DNA from: Firmicutes bacterium UBA5486 | GTDB taxonomy: Bacteria; Bacillota; UBA4882; UBA10575 | Length of the DNA stretch: 25,897 nt | Assembly (NCBI GenBank): GCA_002427045.1 | Contig: DIPO01000019.1 | Location: 1 to 25,897 of the forward strand | Reading direction: 5' to 3' | Part shown: positions 1-7,144 of the stretch, one piece after another | Layout of the letters: every line of letters starts with the position of its first letter | How positions within the stretch are numbered: position 1 is the stretch's first letter | The notes under the pieces: generated by a model | Told to the model about the DNA's origin: nothing | Databases searched by the model: none | What the model saw: the letters and a program-made list of their open reading frames with translations, nothing else | Position numbers and translations under genes: made by a program

Positions 1-750
1 ATGTTTTTTGCAAAGCTAGTGAAGTATGATAATTTGGACGCAGAGTATGATCCGGAGATTCCTTCTAGTATAAATGGGAAGGCAGTAACAATCATTGGAG
101 AAAAAGCATTTCAACATGCACAAATTACTAGCGTAGTCATACCTAATGGAGTAACTACTATAGATGAATGGGCGTTTAACAATAATCTACTAGCGGGCGT
201 GGACATACCCGCAAGCGTAACGACTATTGGTGACTATGCGTTTACAGCTAATAAACTTACTAGTATAACTATACCCGACGGCATAACTGCTATAGCACAA
301 AGTGTGTTTTGGCTAAACCAGCTTACCAGCGTGACTATACCAAATAGCGTAACGTATATAGGCAAAAATGCATTTCTGGAGAATTCACTAGAGAACATAA
401 CTATCCCAGACAGCGTAACAACTATCGATGCGGACGCGTTTAACAGAAATAATCTGACTTCGGTAAAAATCCCGGGGAGTGTACGTAGCATTGGGAACAG
501 TGCGTTTGGAAATAATTCTAACCTTACCAGTGTAGAATTACCGGATAATGTATCCATAGATAATTGTGCATTTTATCAGAACAGCCCTAAAATAGCCACT
601 ATCACTATCGGCTCCAATGTAACACTTGGTGATAATTTACTGGGTGAGAATAACAAGTTCAGGAATGCCTACTATGAAGATGGCGCGGGAACCTATAATT
701 ATAACATCTACGCCTATGACCAAAATAACGAAGATTGGGTTAAACAATAG
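1..750 (+). CDS. BspA-type leucine-rich repeat (LRR_5) protein, probably 5'-truncated by the window
   Basis: About eight tandem repeats of ~22-23 residues cover residues ~25-205. Each carries the LRR_5 pattern (LTSVTIPNSV followed by TTIG..AF), as in BspA-like bacterial surface proteins, where it forms a solenoid used for protein or surface binding. The last ~35 residues (FRNAYYEDGAGTY ... WVKQ) resemble the cap that ends such arrays. No signal peptide or anchor is visible, and the frame is open from the first base, so the real N-terminus probably lies upstream; a start at position 1 cannot be excluded. The ligand and location are unknown. About 145 bp without a gene follow before the toxin-antitoxin operon. 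Confidence 0.8.
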   Translation: MFFAKLVKYDNLDAEYDPEIPSSINGKAVTIIGEKAFQHAQITSVVIPNGVTTIDEWAFNNNLLAGVDIPASVTTIGDYAFTANKLTSITIPDGITAIAQSVFWLNQLTSVTIPNSVTYIGKNAFLENSLENITIPDSVTTIDADAFNRNNLTSVKIPGSVRSIGNSAFGNNSNLTSVELPDNVSIDNCAFYQNSPKIATITIGSNVTLGDNLLGENNKFRNAYYEDGAGTYNYNIYAYDQNNEDWVKQ

Positions 751-826
751 CTGTTCAGGGAGAGAACTAGCATTGTTCCACTAAGGCTTTTGTTAAATAA
801 CTTGACATTATCATGTAGGAATAAAC

Positions 827-876
827 CATTGCTCATATAGTCAAATCGTGATATGGTATGACTATAAGCATTGCTC
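827..876 (+). promoter_or_regulatory. Probable operator of the toxin-antitoxin operon
   Basis: A perfect 8-bp inverted repeat, TATAGTCA (836-843) and TGACTATA (859-866), is extended by TGCT/AGCA and flanked by two direct copies of CATTGCTC (827-834 and 869-876). This symmetry just ahead of a Phd-type antitoxin gene fits autorepression by the antitoxin or the antitoxin-toxin complex. A TTGACA box sits upstream at 802-807, but I see no well-spaced -10. The palindrome overlaps an upstream GTG (848) that could be taken as the gene start, which argues for a start further down. Confidence 0.5.
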
Positions 877-895
877 TAGAAAGTGGGTGTTTTTA

Positions 896-1174
896 GTGGG
901 AGAAACCATCAGGCCATCAGCTGATTTAAGAAATCATTATAGTGAGATCTCTAAGCAGTGTCGTGAATCAAGGGAAGCTGTCATTATTACGGTGAATGGA
1001 CGTGGAGATACGGCTGTGCTGGGATTACAGGATTATTACCAAATGAAATCTGAATTGGAACTCCTGCGTACCCTGGCAGAAGCAGAGGAAGATGTAAAGA
1101 ATGGAAGGGTTGCGCCAATGCAGAATACGTTTGAAGATATCCGTTCAGCCTTGCGGGAAAGGAAGGATGGATGA
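896..1174 (+). CDS. Type II antitoxin, Phd/YefM family
   Basis: Small acidic protein of about 92 residues with the Phd/YefM pattern. The N-terminus (RPSADLRNHYSEISKQCRE) is the DNA-binding dimer region that aligns with the conserved S-x-L-R-N-x-Y-x-E/D-I motif. It is followed by a strand with a small-residue turn (VIITVNGRGDTAVL), then a C-terminal helical tail rich in Glu that should wrap the toxin. The frame is open from GTG 848, but the operator palindrome covers that start, so I prefer GTG 896, preceded by a weak GTGGGTG site. Its stop overlaps the toxin start by 4 bp (ATGA), the usual sign of translational coupling. It should neutralise the toxin and repress its own operon. The family call is firm and the start is uncertain. 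Confidence 0.85.
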   Translation: MGETIRPSADLRNHYSEISKQCRESREAVIITVNGRGDTAVLGLQDYYQMKSELELLRTLAEAEEDVKNGRVAPMQNTFEDIRSALRERKDG

Positions 1175-1482
1175 AATACAAAATCATAAGAACCGATAAG
1201 GTAGATGAGCAGCTTAGAGAGATCATTTTTTATATTGCAGATGATTCTGGGAGCGTGGATATTGCTTTAAAATATCTGGACAAAATTGAAACTGCCATCA
1301 GAAGACTTGAAGATTTTCCAGCATCGGGCAGTATTCCAAGATATGCAATTTTGCGCAGACAGGGTTATAATGTTCTTGTCGTTGAACGCCATCTGTTTTT
1401 TTATAAAATCAATGAGGAAGAAAAGACAGTGACAATATATGCCATTGTTGATGGAAGGCGAGAGTATCTAAATTTAGTATAG
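1171..1482 (+). CDS. Type II toxin, ParE/RelE superfamily
   Basis: 103 residues with the ParE/RelE fold pattern: a short N-terminal strand (YKIIRTDKVDEQLREI), two helices (IALKYLDKIETAIRRLEDFPASG), then strands with the family's core (YNVLVVERHLFFYKI, followed by VTIYAIVDGRREY). The phrase 'FPASGSIPRY' and the final 'DGRREY' are closer to ParE than to RelE, so poisoning of DNA gyrase is likelier than mRNA cleavage, but the target cannot be proven from sequence. It is translated in an ATGA overlap with the antitoxin gene. No transcription terminator follows immediately; the next hairpin is ~150 bp downstream. Confidence 0.85.
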   Translation: MKYKIIRTDKVDEQLREIIFYIADDSGSVDIALKYLDKIETAIRRLEDFPASGSIPRYAILRRQGYNVLVVERHLFFYKINEEEKTVTIYAIVDGRREYLNLV

Positions 1483-1635
1483 CACCCAGAGTATTTATTT
1501 TGGAAACTTAAACAAGTCTTTTGTTGGGGTCTACAGTGTGAGTATGAGGTAATTTTGACTAAATAACGATGAGCAAGTCTTTTTTTTTCTAGCCCGCCTT
1601 CAAAATGGGTAATTGTCGAACGTACTTAAGTGAAT

Positions 1636-1677
1636 AAAACGTCTATGAATGCTCATTTATCAGACATAGACGTTTTT
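1636..1677 (+). terminator. Strong hairpin terminator
   Basis: A perfect 12-bp inverted repeat (AAAACGTCTATG at 1636-1647; CATAGACGTTTT at 1665-1676) with a 17-nt loop is followed by T-rich sequence. The A-rich left arm means it could also stop transcription from the right. It probably closes the toxin-antitoxin transcript. The rest of 1483-1635 shows no gene. Confidence 0.6.
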
Positions 1678-1679
1678 AT

Positions 1680-1856
1680 TATGGACAGATTAGTCAACTA
1701 CAGGAAATTATAAACGCCATCTTATTTTTAGCATCGGATAGAGTAAAAGAGAAAGCAGGGGCGTTGATTATTTCAAAATCGGAAGAAGGAAGCCATTCCG
1801 AATGCTGGATAGGTGGACAATACTTATTAGGGGATAAGATAGTAGGGTTAGGGTAA
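1680..1856 (+). pseudogene. Possible 3' scrap of an unidentified gene
   Basis: An open frame of ~58 codons without a usable start ends at TAA 1854-1856. It reads like protein (for example QLQEIINAILFLASDRV, later ECWIGGQYLLGDKIVGLG) rather than random sequence. The frame is closed upstream by TAA at 1635-1637, and the terminator lies immediately before it. I do not recognise the family. It may be the tail of a gene lost by deletion. Positions 1857-1933 contain only the ribosome-binding region of the next gene. Confidence 0.25.
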
Positions 1857-1933
1857 ACTTTGTGTGTAAAACGGGTTAAATCTGTTAGTGCGAACTCAAT
1901 ACCATATTCTAAGGCCTGACGAAAGGGAGCACC

Positions 1934-3187
1934 ATGGCTATTGGATATGCCTGCAAGACAATAGGAGTTATAGATACTACCATGCGATCCTGCCTATTAA
2001 AGGATGCAACCAAAGACAAGCTGATGGAGATAATTGAACAGAATATTGCTGCTTTAAACCGTATTATTGATTACAACATAGAAAATAACATTAGGCTGTT
2101 CCGAATAAGTTCAGATTTAATCCCTTTTGGCTCCAGTTCTATAAATAGCATTAAATGGTGGGAGCATTTTAGGGAAGCACTAAAAAACATCGGGCAGAAG
2201 ATTAAAGACAGTAACATGAGAGTTTCCTTGCATCCTGGGCAGTACACGGTGCTTAATTCAGTAAAAAGGGATGTGGTGGCAAGAGCCTTTGCTGATTTAT
2301 CATACCATACGAAGATTCTTGACAGTCTGGGGTTGGACTCTACGCACAAAATAGTACTGCACATTGGCGGAGCCTACAAAGACAAAAAAGTCTCAGCAAA
2401 GAGATTCTTGGAAAACTACAGATTGCTGGATGAAAGAATAAGGAGAAGGCTGGTTATAGAGAATGATGACAAAATCTACAATGTACAGGACGTTTTAGAT
2501 ATTGGAACGAGGTTGAAGATCCCTGTTATCTTTGACAATCTTCATAATGAGATAAATCCTGCAGATGAAGAAAAAGATGAGTTTGTCTGGATCGATCTAT
2601 GCAGAAACTCCTGGCGGGAACAGGACGGTATTCAGAAAATCCATTATTCGCAACAATCAAAGCAAAAGCAGAAGGGTTCCCACTCGGATTTTATCAGTGT
2701 AGAGCGTTTCATGGCTTTCTACAAGAAAATAAACAGAAATGACCTTGATATAATGCTTGAGGTGAAGGATAAAAATCTGTCCTGTATTAAGTGCATCAAC
2801 TGTATAACAGATGATTCGGATCAGGCAATCCTTGGAAAAGAATGGAATAGGTACAAGTATACGGTCCTTGAAAGAGCACCTTCCTTATACACTGAGATAG
2901 AAAATATGTTCGAGAAAGATGATCTGTCTGCAGTTTCTTTTTACAAGCTTATTGAGGGAAGTCTTGAGAGTCCAGGGGATATTGGAAGCTACACAAACGC
3001 CCTTCAGCATGTATGGGGATATTTCAGCACAATAGTAACAGAGAAAGAAAAAAGAACGTTCCTTAGAAATCTGGAAAGATACCAAAAGCAGCAGGCTGGA
3101 GTAGATACAGTCAAAAACAAGTTGAAAAGGTTGGCTGAAAAATATAAGCAGGATCACCTGATTAATTCCTATTATTTTCTGTTGTGA
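1934..3187 (+). CDS. uvsE: UV damage endonuclease UvsE/UVDE with C-terminal DUF1722 domain
   Basis: The N-terminal ~300 residues are a UVDE TIM barrel. This enzyme nicks DNA immediately 5' of UV photoproducts and some abasic or other lesions, starting an alternative excision repair that does not need UvrABC. The metal-site residues of the family are all present: H100 (in LHPGQYTVLNS), H143 (LHIGG), E176 (VIEND), D201 and H204 (IFDNLHNE), H238, H250 and E276 (MLEVKDK). Residues ~306-417 are an added domain with the DUF1722 pattern, including NALQHVWGYF and a basic helical end (LKRLAEKY, then NSYYF). Typical UvsE proteins are ~300-320 aa, so this is a fusion. The start has a good site (AAAGGGAG, 6 nt before ATG). 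The gene is monocistronic. DUF1722 has no well-defined role known to me. Confidence 0.92.
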   Translation: MAIGYACKTIGVIDTTMRSCLLKDATKDKLMEIIEQNIAALNRIIDYNIENNIRLFRISSDLIPFGSSSINSIKWWEHFREALKNIGQKIKDSNMRVSLHPGQYTVLNSVKRDVVARAFADLSYHTKILDSLGLDSTHKIVLHIGGAYKDKKVSAKRFLENYRLLDERIRRRLVIENDDKIYNVQDVLDIGTRLKIPVIFDNLHNEINPADEEKDEFVWIDLCRNSWREQDGIQKIHYSQQSKQKQKGSHSDFISVERFMAFYKKINRNDLDIMLEVKDKNLSCIKCINCITDDSDQAILGKEWNRYKYTVLERAPSLYTEIENMFEKDDLSAVSFYKLIEGSLESPGDIGSYTNALQHVWGYFSTIVTEKEKRTFLRNLERYQKQQAGVDTVKNKLKRLAEKYKQDHLINSYYFLL

Positions 3188-3197
3188 AGTAGGTGAG

Positions 3198-3325
3198 GGA
3201 ATTGCATAATTAACTTTGGCATCCATTCAACCACAATATATAGTGTTTAACTATTATTTTAAGATTAGACAATTACTAGTGGGCTACCATGTGGTTGAAT
3301 ATTGAATAATAGAATTATGCAATTC
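3198..3325. repeat. 128-bp palindromic element with GGAATTGCATAATT ends
   Basis: The ends are a perfect inverted repeat: GGAATTGCATAATT at 3198-3211 and AATTATGCAATTCC at 3312-3325. Inside is a second perfect nested pair, ATTCAACCACA (3226-3236) and TGTGGTTGAAT (3290-3300). The whole could fold into one long interrupted hairpin. It starts 11 bp after the uvsE stop. Single ends or short versions of the same sequence occur at 3732, 7106 and 25741, so this is a dispersed family, perhaps a MITE-like or REP-like element. No transposase gene or clear target duplication is visible. Confidence 0.6.
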
Positions 3326-3337
3326 CGTAAGGTATAT

Positions 3338-3478
3338 ATGGTTCATGGGAAAATAATGATTTCTGAGTATTGGCGGACGGCTCCATGCCTGCAAAGGGAG
3401 AAAGTAATAGTTCTTCTAAAAACAATGACCCCCAAAGATCGGCTGAAGCGGCTGGAGACAATGCATGGAATAAAATAA
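3338..3478 (+). CDS. Possible small protein of 46 aa, unknown
   Basis: The frame starts at ATG 3338 with AAGG 6 nt upstream and ends at TAA 3476, 27 bp before a strong terminator. That layout suits a short transcribed gene or the tail of a lost one. The composition is basic and protein-like, with WRTAPCLQREKVIVLLKTM followed by TPKDRLKRLETMHGIK. I do not recognise a family. The overlapping longer frame 3370-3597 runs straight through the terminator and has low-complexity content, so it is less likely. The first bases lie just outside the palindromic element. Confidence 0.3.
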   Translation: MVHGKIMISEYWRTAPCLQREKVIVLLKTMTPKDRLKRLETMHGIK

Positions 3479-3505
3479 GCATTATCTCAGAGGGGTCTTC
3501 TGATG

Positions 3506-3537
3506 AAAAAGTGCTGAAAAATCAGCACTTTTTTATT
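3506..3537 (+). terminator. Rho-independent terminator
   Basis: A 12-bp perfect stem (AAAAAGTGCTGA 3506-3517; TCAGCACTTTTT 3522-3533) with an AAAA loop ends in a T-rich run reaching 3540. A closely similar terminator (GGTGCTG core) lies at 25687-25717. From 3541 to 3625 I see no feature. Confidence 0.8.
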
Positions 3538-3625
3538 TTTAAGATAGCAAAAGGTGTAATGGTAGGATGTATAAAGAAATGTGATGTGTGTCATTAAAAT
3601 GATGGAGATTATTGTGGGTAATTTT

Positions 3626-3709
3626 AATAAACACGGACTGGAAGGTAATAACATATTTATCTAGAAAACAAACATACAAACAATATGTTTATAATATTAA
3701 AAATGATAA
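3626..3709 (+). promoter_or_regulatory. Promoter-region repeat, copy 1 (upstream of the FAD oxidoreductase)
   Basis: About 85 bp nearly identical to 5321-5404. Shared blocks are GGACTGGAAGGTAA, ACATATTT, TCTAGAAAACAAA and ATACAAACA, then TTTATAATATTAAAAA. Both copies contain TATAAT (here 3690-3695) with no recognisable -35 box 17 bp upstream, which suggests activator-dependent promoters. The TATAAT is 68 bp before the downstream ATG. In this copy the palindrome around CTAGAAA is imperfect (ATATTTAT/ACAAACAT); in copy 2 it is perfect. An AraC-type response regulator is encoded behind copy 2 and is an obvious candidate to bind both, but this is inference. Confidence 0.5.
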
Positions 3710-3731
3710 AAGTATTTTTAGTAATTTATGA

Positions 3732-3750
3732 TTACGGAGTTGCGTAATGA
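3732..3750. repeat. Solo end of the GGAATTGCATAA repeat family
   Basis: TTACGGAGTTGCGTAAT matches the reverse complement of the right end of the 3198-3325 element (TTACGGAATTGCATAAT) at 15 of 17 positions. It lies in the leader of the oxidoreductase gene, 14 bp before its start codon, and overlaps an upstream in-frame ATG at 3728. Confidence 0.45.
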
Positions 3751-3763
3751 GGGAGGGTTTTTA

Positions 3764-5248
3764 ATGAGCAATGTGATTATTATTGGTTCAGGTATCGGGG
3801 GATTATTGGCGGGGAATTTGTTAGCTAGGGAAGGCCATCAGGTTACGATCTTTGAATCTCATAAGATGCCAGGAGGATATACCGGGGGTTTTTGGCGAAA
3901 AGGGTTTTATTTTGAGAGTGGGACTTTATCGTTTGAAACCTCATCAATGGTCTTTGCTGCGATGGAAGACCTTGGCCTCTTGGATCAGATCAGTTTTACC
4001 AGGCAGCATACTAGGTGGGTCAATAAAGAGATCGATGGTAGCATGCAATCATACGAAGAATTTAAAAAGATGATTTTCTCGGCTTATCCAGAGGCAATTT
4101 TTCAGTTAGAAAAGTATTTTGCTGAAGTTGATAAAATGTATTATGCAATCCTACCCTTTATCAAAAATGAAAAAGAGGCTTTTTTCCCAAAAGTTCTTTC
4201 GTATATTACCGCCGGATTTAAGATGGCTGGCCTCTATCGTAAATATTCCGATCTTACACTTGGTGAATTTACTGAACGCTTCTTCGATAAAGACTCCAAA
4301 ATTTGCCGCTTCTTCAAATCGATTGGTTATCCAAATATGGCTGCATTTCTTCTAGGGGGAGCAATGGCCAGCATTTTTGATGATTATTGGACTGTTGCTA
4401 AAGGAATGCAATCATGGGCTGATCTTTTAAGTGATAATTTTAAAAAACTCGGTGGAGAGCTGAGGCTGAACTCATATGTAGATAAGATTCTTACTAAAAA
4501 CTGTAGGGCAATCGGAGTATTATGTAATAAACTAGTATATTCTGCTGATTATCTGATTGCCGCTGGCGATTACAAAAAAACCTTTTTGCAGCTGCTTGAT
4601 GATCGCTCAGCAGTTCCGGCAGAGTTTTTGGCAAAAGTCGAAAAAGCAGTTGTTTCTGAAGGAATTGTAACAGCTTATTTAGGTTTGTCACTTTCCAATG
4701 CAGAATTAGAAAAGTATCTAAAACTTCCTCATGTTTTTTATCTGGAAGACGAGCCTGGTGCTGAATTACTCGAGGCAGAGGATCGGGAATATTTTAAAAG
4801 AGCTGGAATTAATCTATATGCTCCTTCTTTACATCATCCGGGATTAGCACCGGAAGGGAAATCTTCATTAATGATCCAGACCATCGCCCCTACCAGGTGG
4901 ATGAAAAATTGGGGTAATGGAGATCATGAGCTTTATCGGCGTTTAAAAGCTGAAGTACTGGAAGTATTAATCGATAAGGCAGGGGAACTGATCCCGAAAC
5001 TCCGGGATTACATTGAATTTGCCGATTTGGCAACGCCTTTGACCTATGAAAAATATACTCATAATACTGCGGGTGCTACTTCTGCCTGGAGTTGGAATCC
5101 ACAGAAGAAGTTTTATAAGAATTTTATCAAGAGTCAGGTAGAAACACCGATCAAAAATCTTTATACTGGTTCTTGCTGGTCAATGCAGATCGGGGGAGTA
5201 CCGGGTGCGATTAGTGCGGCATATGCTTGTGCGAAAAGGATTAAATAA
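3764..5248 (+). CDS. FAD-dependent oxidoreductase, phytoene desaturase / carotenoid isomerase-like family
   Basis: 494 residues. The N-terminus has the FAD Rossmann motif (VIIIGSGIGGLLAG, Gly8-Gly13) ending in the acidic E31 that binds the ribose, then the PGGYTGGF stretch typical of the CrtI/CrtISO-like family. The C-terminus (NLYTGSCWSMQIGGVPGAI) is the conserved FAD-binding tail. The family covers carotenoid desaturases, cis-trans isomerases and many uncharacterised retinol-saturase-like enzymes; no other carotenoid gene is nearby, so the substrate is unknown. I chose ATG 3764 because GAGGGAGGG stands just before it; an in-frame ATG at 3728 falls in a repeat with no ribosome site. The gene shares its upstream repeat with the regulator operon that follows, which suggests joint control. 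Confidence 0.85.
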   Translation: MSNVIIIGSGIGGLLAGNLLAREGHQVTIFESHKMPGGYTGGFWRKGFYFESGTLSFETSSMVFAAMEDLGLLDQISFTRQHTRWVNKEIDGSMQSYEEFKKMIFSAYPEAIFQLEKYFAEVDKMYYAILPFIKNEKEAFFPKVLSYITAGFKMAGLYRKYSDLTLGEFTERFFDKDSKICRFFKSIGYPNMAAFLLGGAMASIFDDYWTVAKGMQSWADLLSDNFKKLGGELRLNSYVDKILTKNCRAIGVLCNKLVYSADYLIAAGDYKKTFLQLLDDRSAVPAEFLAKVEKAVVSEGIVTAYLGLSLSNAELEKYLKLPHVFYLEDEPGAELLEAEDREYFKRAGINLYAPSLHHPGLAPEGKSSLMIQTIAPTRWMKNWGNGDHELYRRLKAEVLEVLIDKAGELIPKLRDYIEFADLATPLTYEKYTHNTAGATSAWSWNPQKKFYKNFIKSQVETPIKNLYTGSCWSMQIGGVPGAISAAYACAKRIK

Positions 5249-5320
5249 CAATTTTGAATGGATGGTTTGTTGATCCTCAACAAAAGAAATATCGACATAT
5301 ACATAAGAATACAATTTTAT

Positions 5321-5404
5321 AATAAATATGGACTGGAAGGTAAAAACATATTTGTCTAGAAAACAAATATACAAACAAAATTTTTATAATATTAAAAAAT
5401 GATA
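5321..5404 (+). promoter_or_regulatory. Promoter-region repeat, copy 2 (upstream of the regulator operon)
   Basis: Second copy of the ~85-bp repeat at 3626-3709. Here the core is a perfect inverted repeat, ATATTTGT-ctagaaa-ACAAATAT (5349-5371), followed by TATAAT at 5385-5390, 112 bp before the response-regulator start. There is no -35 box. A small perfect hairpin (TTTGTTGA/TCAACAAA, 5266-5284) precedes it after the oxidoreductase stop and lacks a T run, so it is at best a weak terminator. Confidence 0.5.
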
Positions 5405-5502
5405 AGGTTAATATCGAAAAAACCATATCGGATTTAATAGGAGAAAAGAGGAGTTAATAAGCAAGCGGGGCTCCTAAATCTTTTCGAAGTGGAGTGAAGG
5501 TT

Positions 5503-7104
5503 ATGATTAGAGTAATAATTGCGGATGATGAAATTCGAATCTGTAAGCTTATTATTAACCTAATCAACTGGGATGAGCTTGGCATGGAGATCGTAGGCGC
5601 TGCCGATAATGGAATCGATGCCTTGAGCATGATTGAAAAAGAGAATCCCGATATTGTCATTACAGACATTCGAATGCCCGGTTATGATGGGTTGGAGATG
5701 ATTGAGAAAGCAAAAAATATAAATGAAGAAATAGAATTTATTATCATCAGTGGATACGAGGAATTTGCTTATGCCCAGAAGGCGATCGAGTACGGGGTTA
5801 AGGACTATCTTTGTAAACCCATCAATAAAGAGAGCTTGTTAAAGGCGCTGTGTCGGGTGAACGATTCCCTAAAAATAAAAAATAGGCAAAGTAGTTTAGA
5901 GAAAGAATATCAAATAATTAAAAAAGACATCTGGAAAATCAGAGCGTCTTTTTTAAAAAATCTCATTCTATTTAATGCGGACGGTTTAAAAGAATATTCC
6001 CAGAAAGAAATCAATCAGAATCATTATTTTCATTTCCGGGAAGGCAACTTTCGTGTGATCTCCATAAAGATTGACAGCAGTGGTAAGGCAAACCAAAACA
6101 TTGATAAGATCATCACTAAGATGGCAGGAACAATTCAAAGATCCTTGCTAGAACAGACATATGATGCCGAGATAATTCATAGCAATAGCAATTTGTATGT
6201 CTTAATCAATTATCGGCCGGATGAAAAAGAAAAGATCGAATCTGTTTTTATAAAGATTTTAAATGAGTTTAAAAGTCGTTTAGCTACTTTTGGTTTAATG
6301 ATTACTATTGGGTATGGCGAAGATGTAGAGGATTTAAAAGAGATTGCAACTTCGATCGAATCAGCAAAAGGAGCAATAGATGATCGGATCTTAAAAGGGA
6401 CAGGCCGAATTATCGAATTTTCCGGAACTAAATCCGGAGAGATTTACAATGAAGATCGTTATTATGAATTTACCAAAAAATTCATGAAAGCAGTGGAATT
6501 AGTCGATCCCAAAGAGATTAAAAAAGTAATCAATACCCTAAAGGAAGAACTTAGCCGGCAATCGATCAGTGGTTCTGAATTAAAGAGGTTGGCACGGGAA
6601 ATGGGGAATACCTATTATATCATCATGAGAAAAAATAAAATTAGGATTAACGATGCTTTAGAGGAACAAGCTCAACTAGAGAATACTATTGACAATTGTT
6701 ATTCCATGGAACTTTTATTTCAGGAACTGGCCGACCACATCACCCTATCCTTGTCCAAATTATCTGAGGATAAAAACCAAAAAAATCTTGGGCAAATAAG
6801 GCAGGCCAAAATCTATATTGAAGAAAATTACATGAAAAATATTACTTTGGAGGATTTGGGTTCTTATTTAGGATTTAATCCATCCTATTTCAGCAGTCTT
6901 TTTAAGAAAGAAACCGGCACCTCCTTTATTGAATATCTATCCAAGATCAGAATGGAAAAAGCGAAGGAACTCTTAAAAGAGCCGGGGCTAAGAATACAAG
7001 ATATCTGCCTGATGGTTGGGTATAATGATGTGAAATATTTTACGAAATTATTTATTAAACATACGGGTTTAAAACCCAATGAATTTCGGAAAATATTTGC
7101 GTGA
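5503..7104 (+). CDS. Response regulator with AraC-type DNA-binding domain (YesN-like)
   Basis: 533 residues. Residues 1-~120 are a receiver domain with the acidic pair D8/D9, phospho-acceptor D55 (VITDIRMPG) and K105 (DYLCKPI). A middle region of ~290 residues, seen in many YesN-type regulators, follows. Residues ~432-533 are an AraC/XylS double helix-turn-helix (IYIEENYMKNITLEDLGSYL, then GYNDVKYFTKLFIKHTGLKP). When phosphorylated it should activate transcription, most often of carbohydrate uptake or degradation genes. ATG 5503 is chosen because GGAGTGAAGG lies directly upstream; GTG 5494 falls inside that site. It is first in an operon with the kinase (40 bp gap) and the ABC-like gene. The upstream repeat shared with the oxidoreductase gene suggests its regulon and autoregulation. 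Confidence 0.93.
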   Translation: MIRVIIADDEIRICKLIINLINWDELGMEIVGAADNGIDALSMIEKENPDIVITDIRMPGYDGLEMIEKAKNINEEIEFIIISGYEEFAYAQKAIEYGVKDYLCKPINKESLLKALCRVNDSLKIKNRQSSLEKEYQIIKKDIWKIRASFLKNLILFNADGLKEYSQKEINQNHYFHFREGNFRVISIKIDSSGKANQNIDKIITKMAGTIQRSLLEQTYDAEIIHSNSNLYVLINYRPDEKEKIESVFIKILNEFKSRLATFGLMITIGYGEDVEDLKEIATSIESAKGAIDDRILKGTGRIIEFSGTKSGEIYNEDRYYEFTKKFMKAVELVDPKEIKKVINTLKEELSRQSISGSELKRLAREMGNTYYIIMRKNKIRINDALEEQAQLENTIDNCYSMELLFQELADHITLSLSKLSEDKNQKNLGQIRQAKIYIEENYMKNITLEDLGSYLGFNPSYFSSLFKKETGTSFIEYLSKIRMEKAKELLKEPGLRIQDICLMVGYNDVKYFTKLFIKHTGLKPNEFRKIFA

Positions 7105-7105
7105 G

Positions 7106-7126
7106 GGAGTTGCATTATGCAATTCC
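7106..7126. repeat. Compact palindrome of the GGAATTGCAT family between regulator and kinase
   Basis: GGAGTTGCAT (7106-7115) and ATGCAATTCC (7117-7126) are the two ends of the repeat family placed back to back, starting 2 bp after the regulator's stop and ending just before the kinase ribosome site. As RNA it would form a small hairpin in the intercistronic gap, which might affect translation or processing. Confidence 0.5.
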
Positions 7127-7144
7127 TTAACAAAGGAGAATCTG

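Noticed and set aside
234..557. Minus-strand frame opposite the leucine-rich repeats
   Set aside because: It is an antisense shadow of the repeat-coding sequence.
1..750. DNA-level periodicity as a CRISPR-like array
   Set aside because: The ~66-69-bp periodicity comes from the repeated LRR codons, and the units diverge freely at third positions.
3370..3597. 75-codon frame after uvsE
   Set aside because: It runs through a strong terminator and has low-complexity Ser/Asn/Ala content and no ribosome site.
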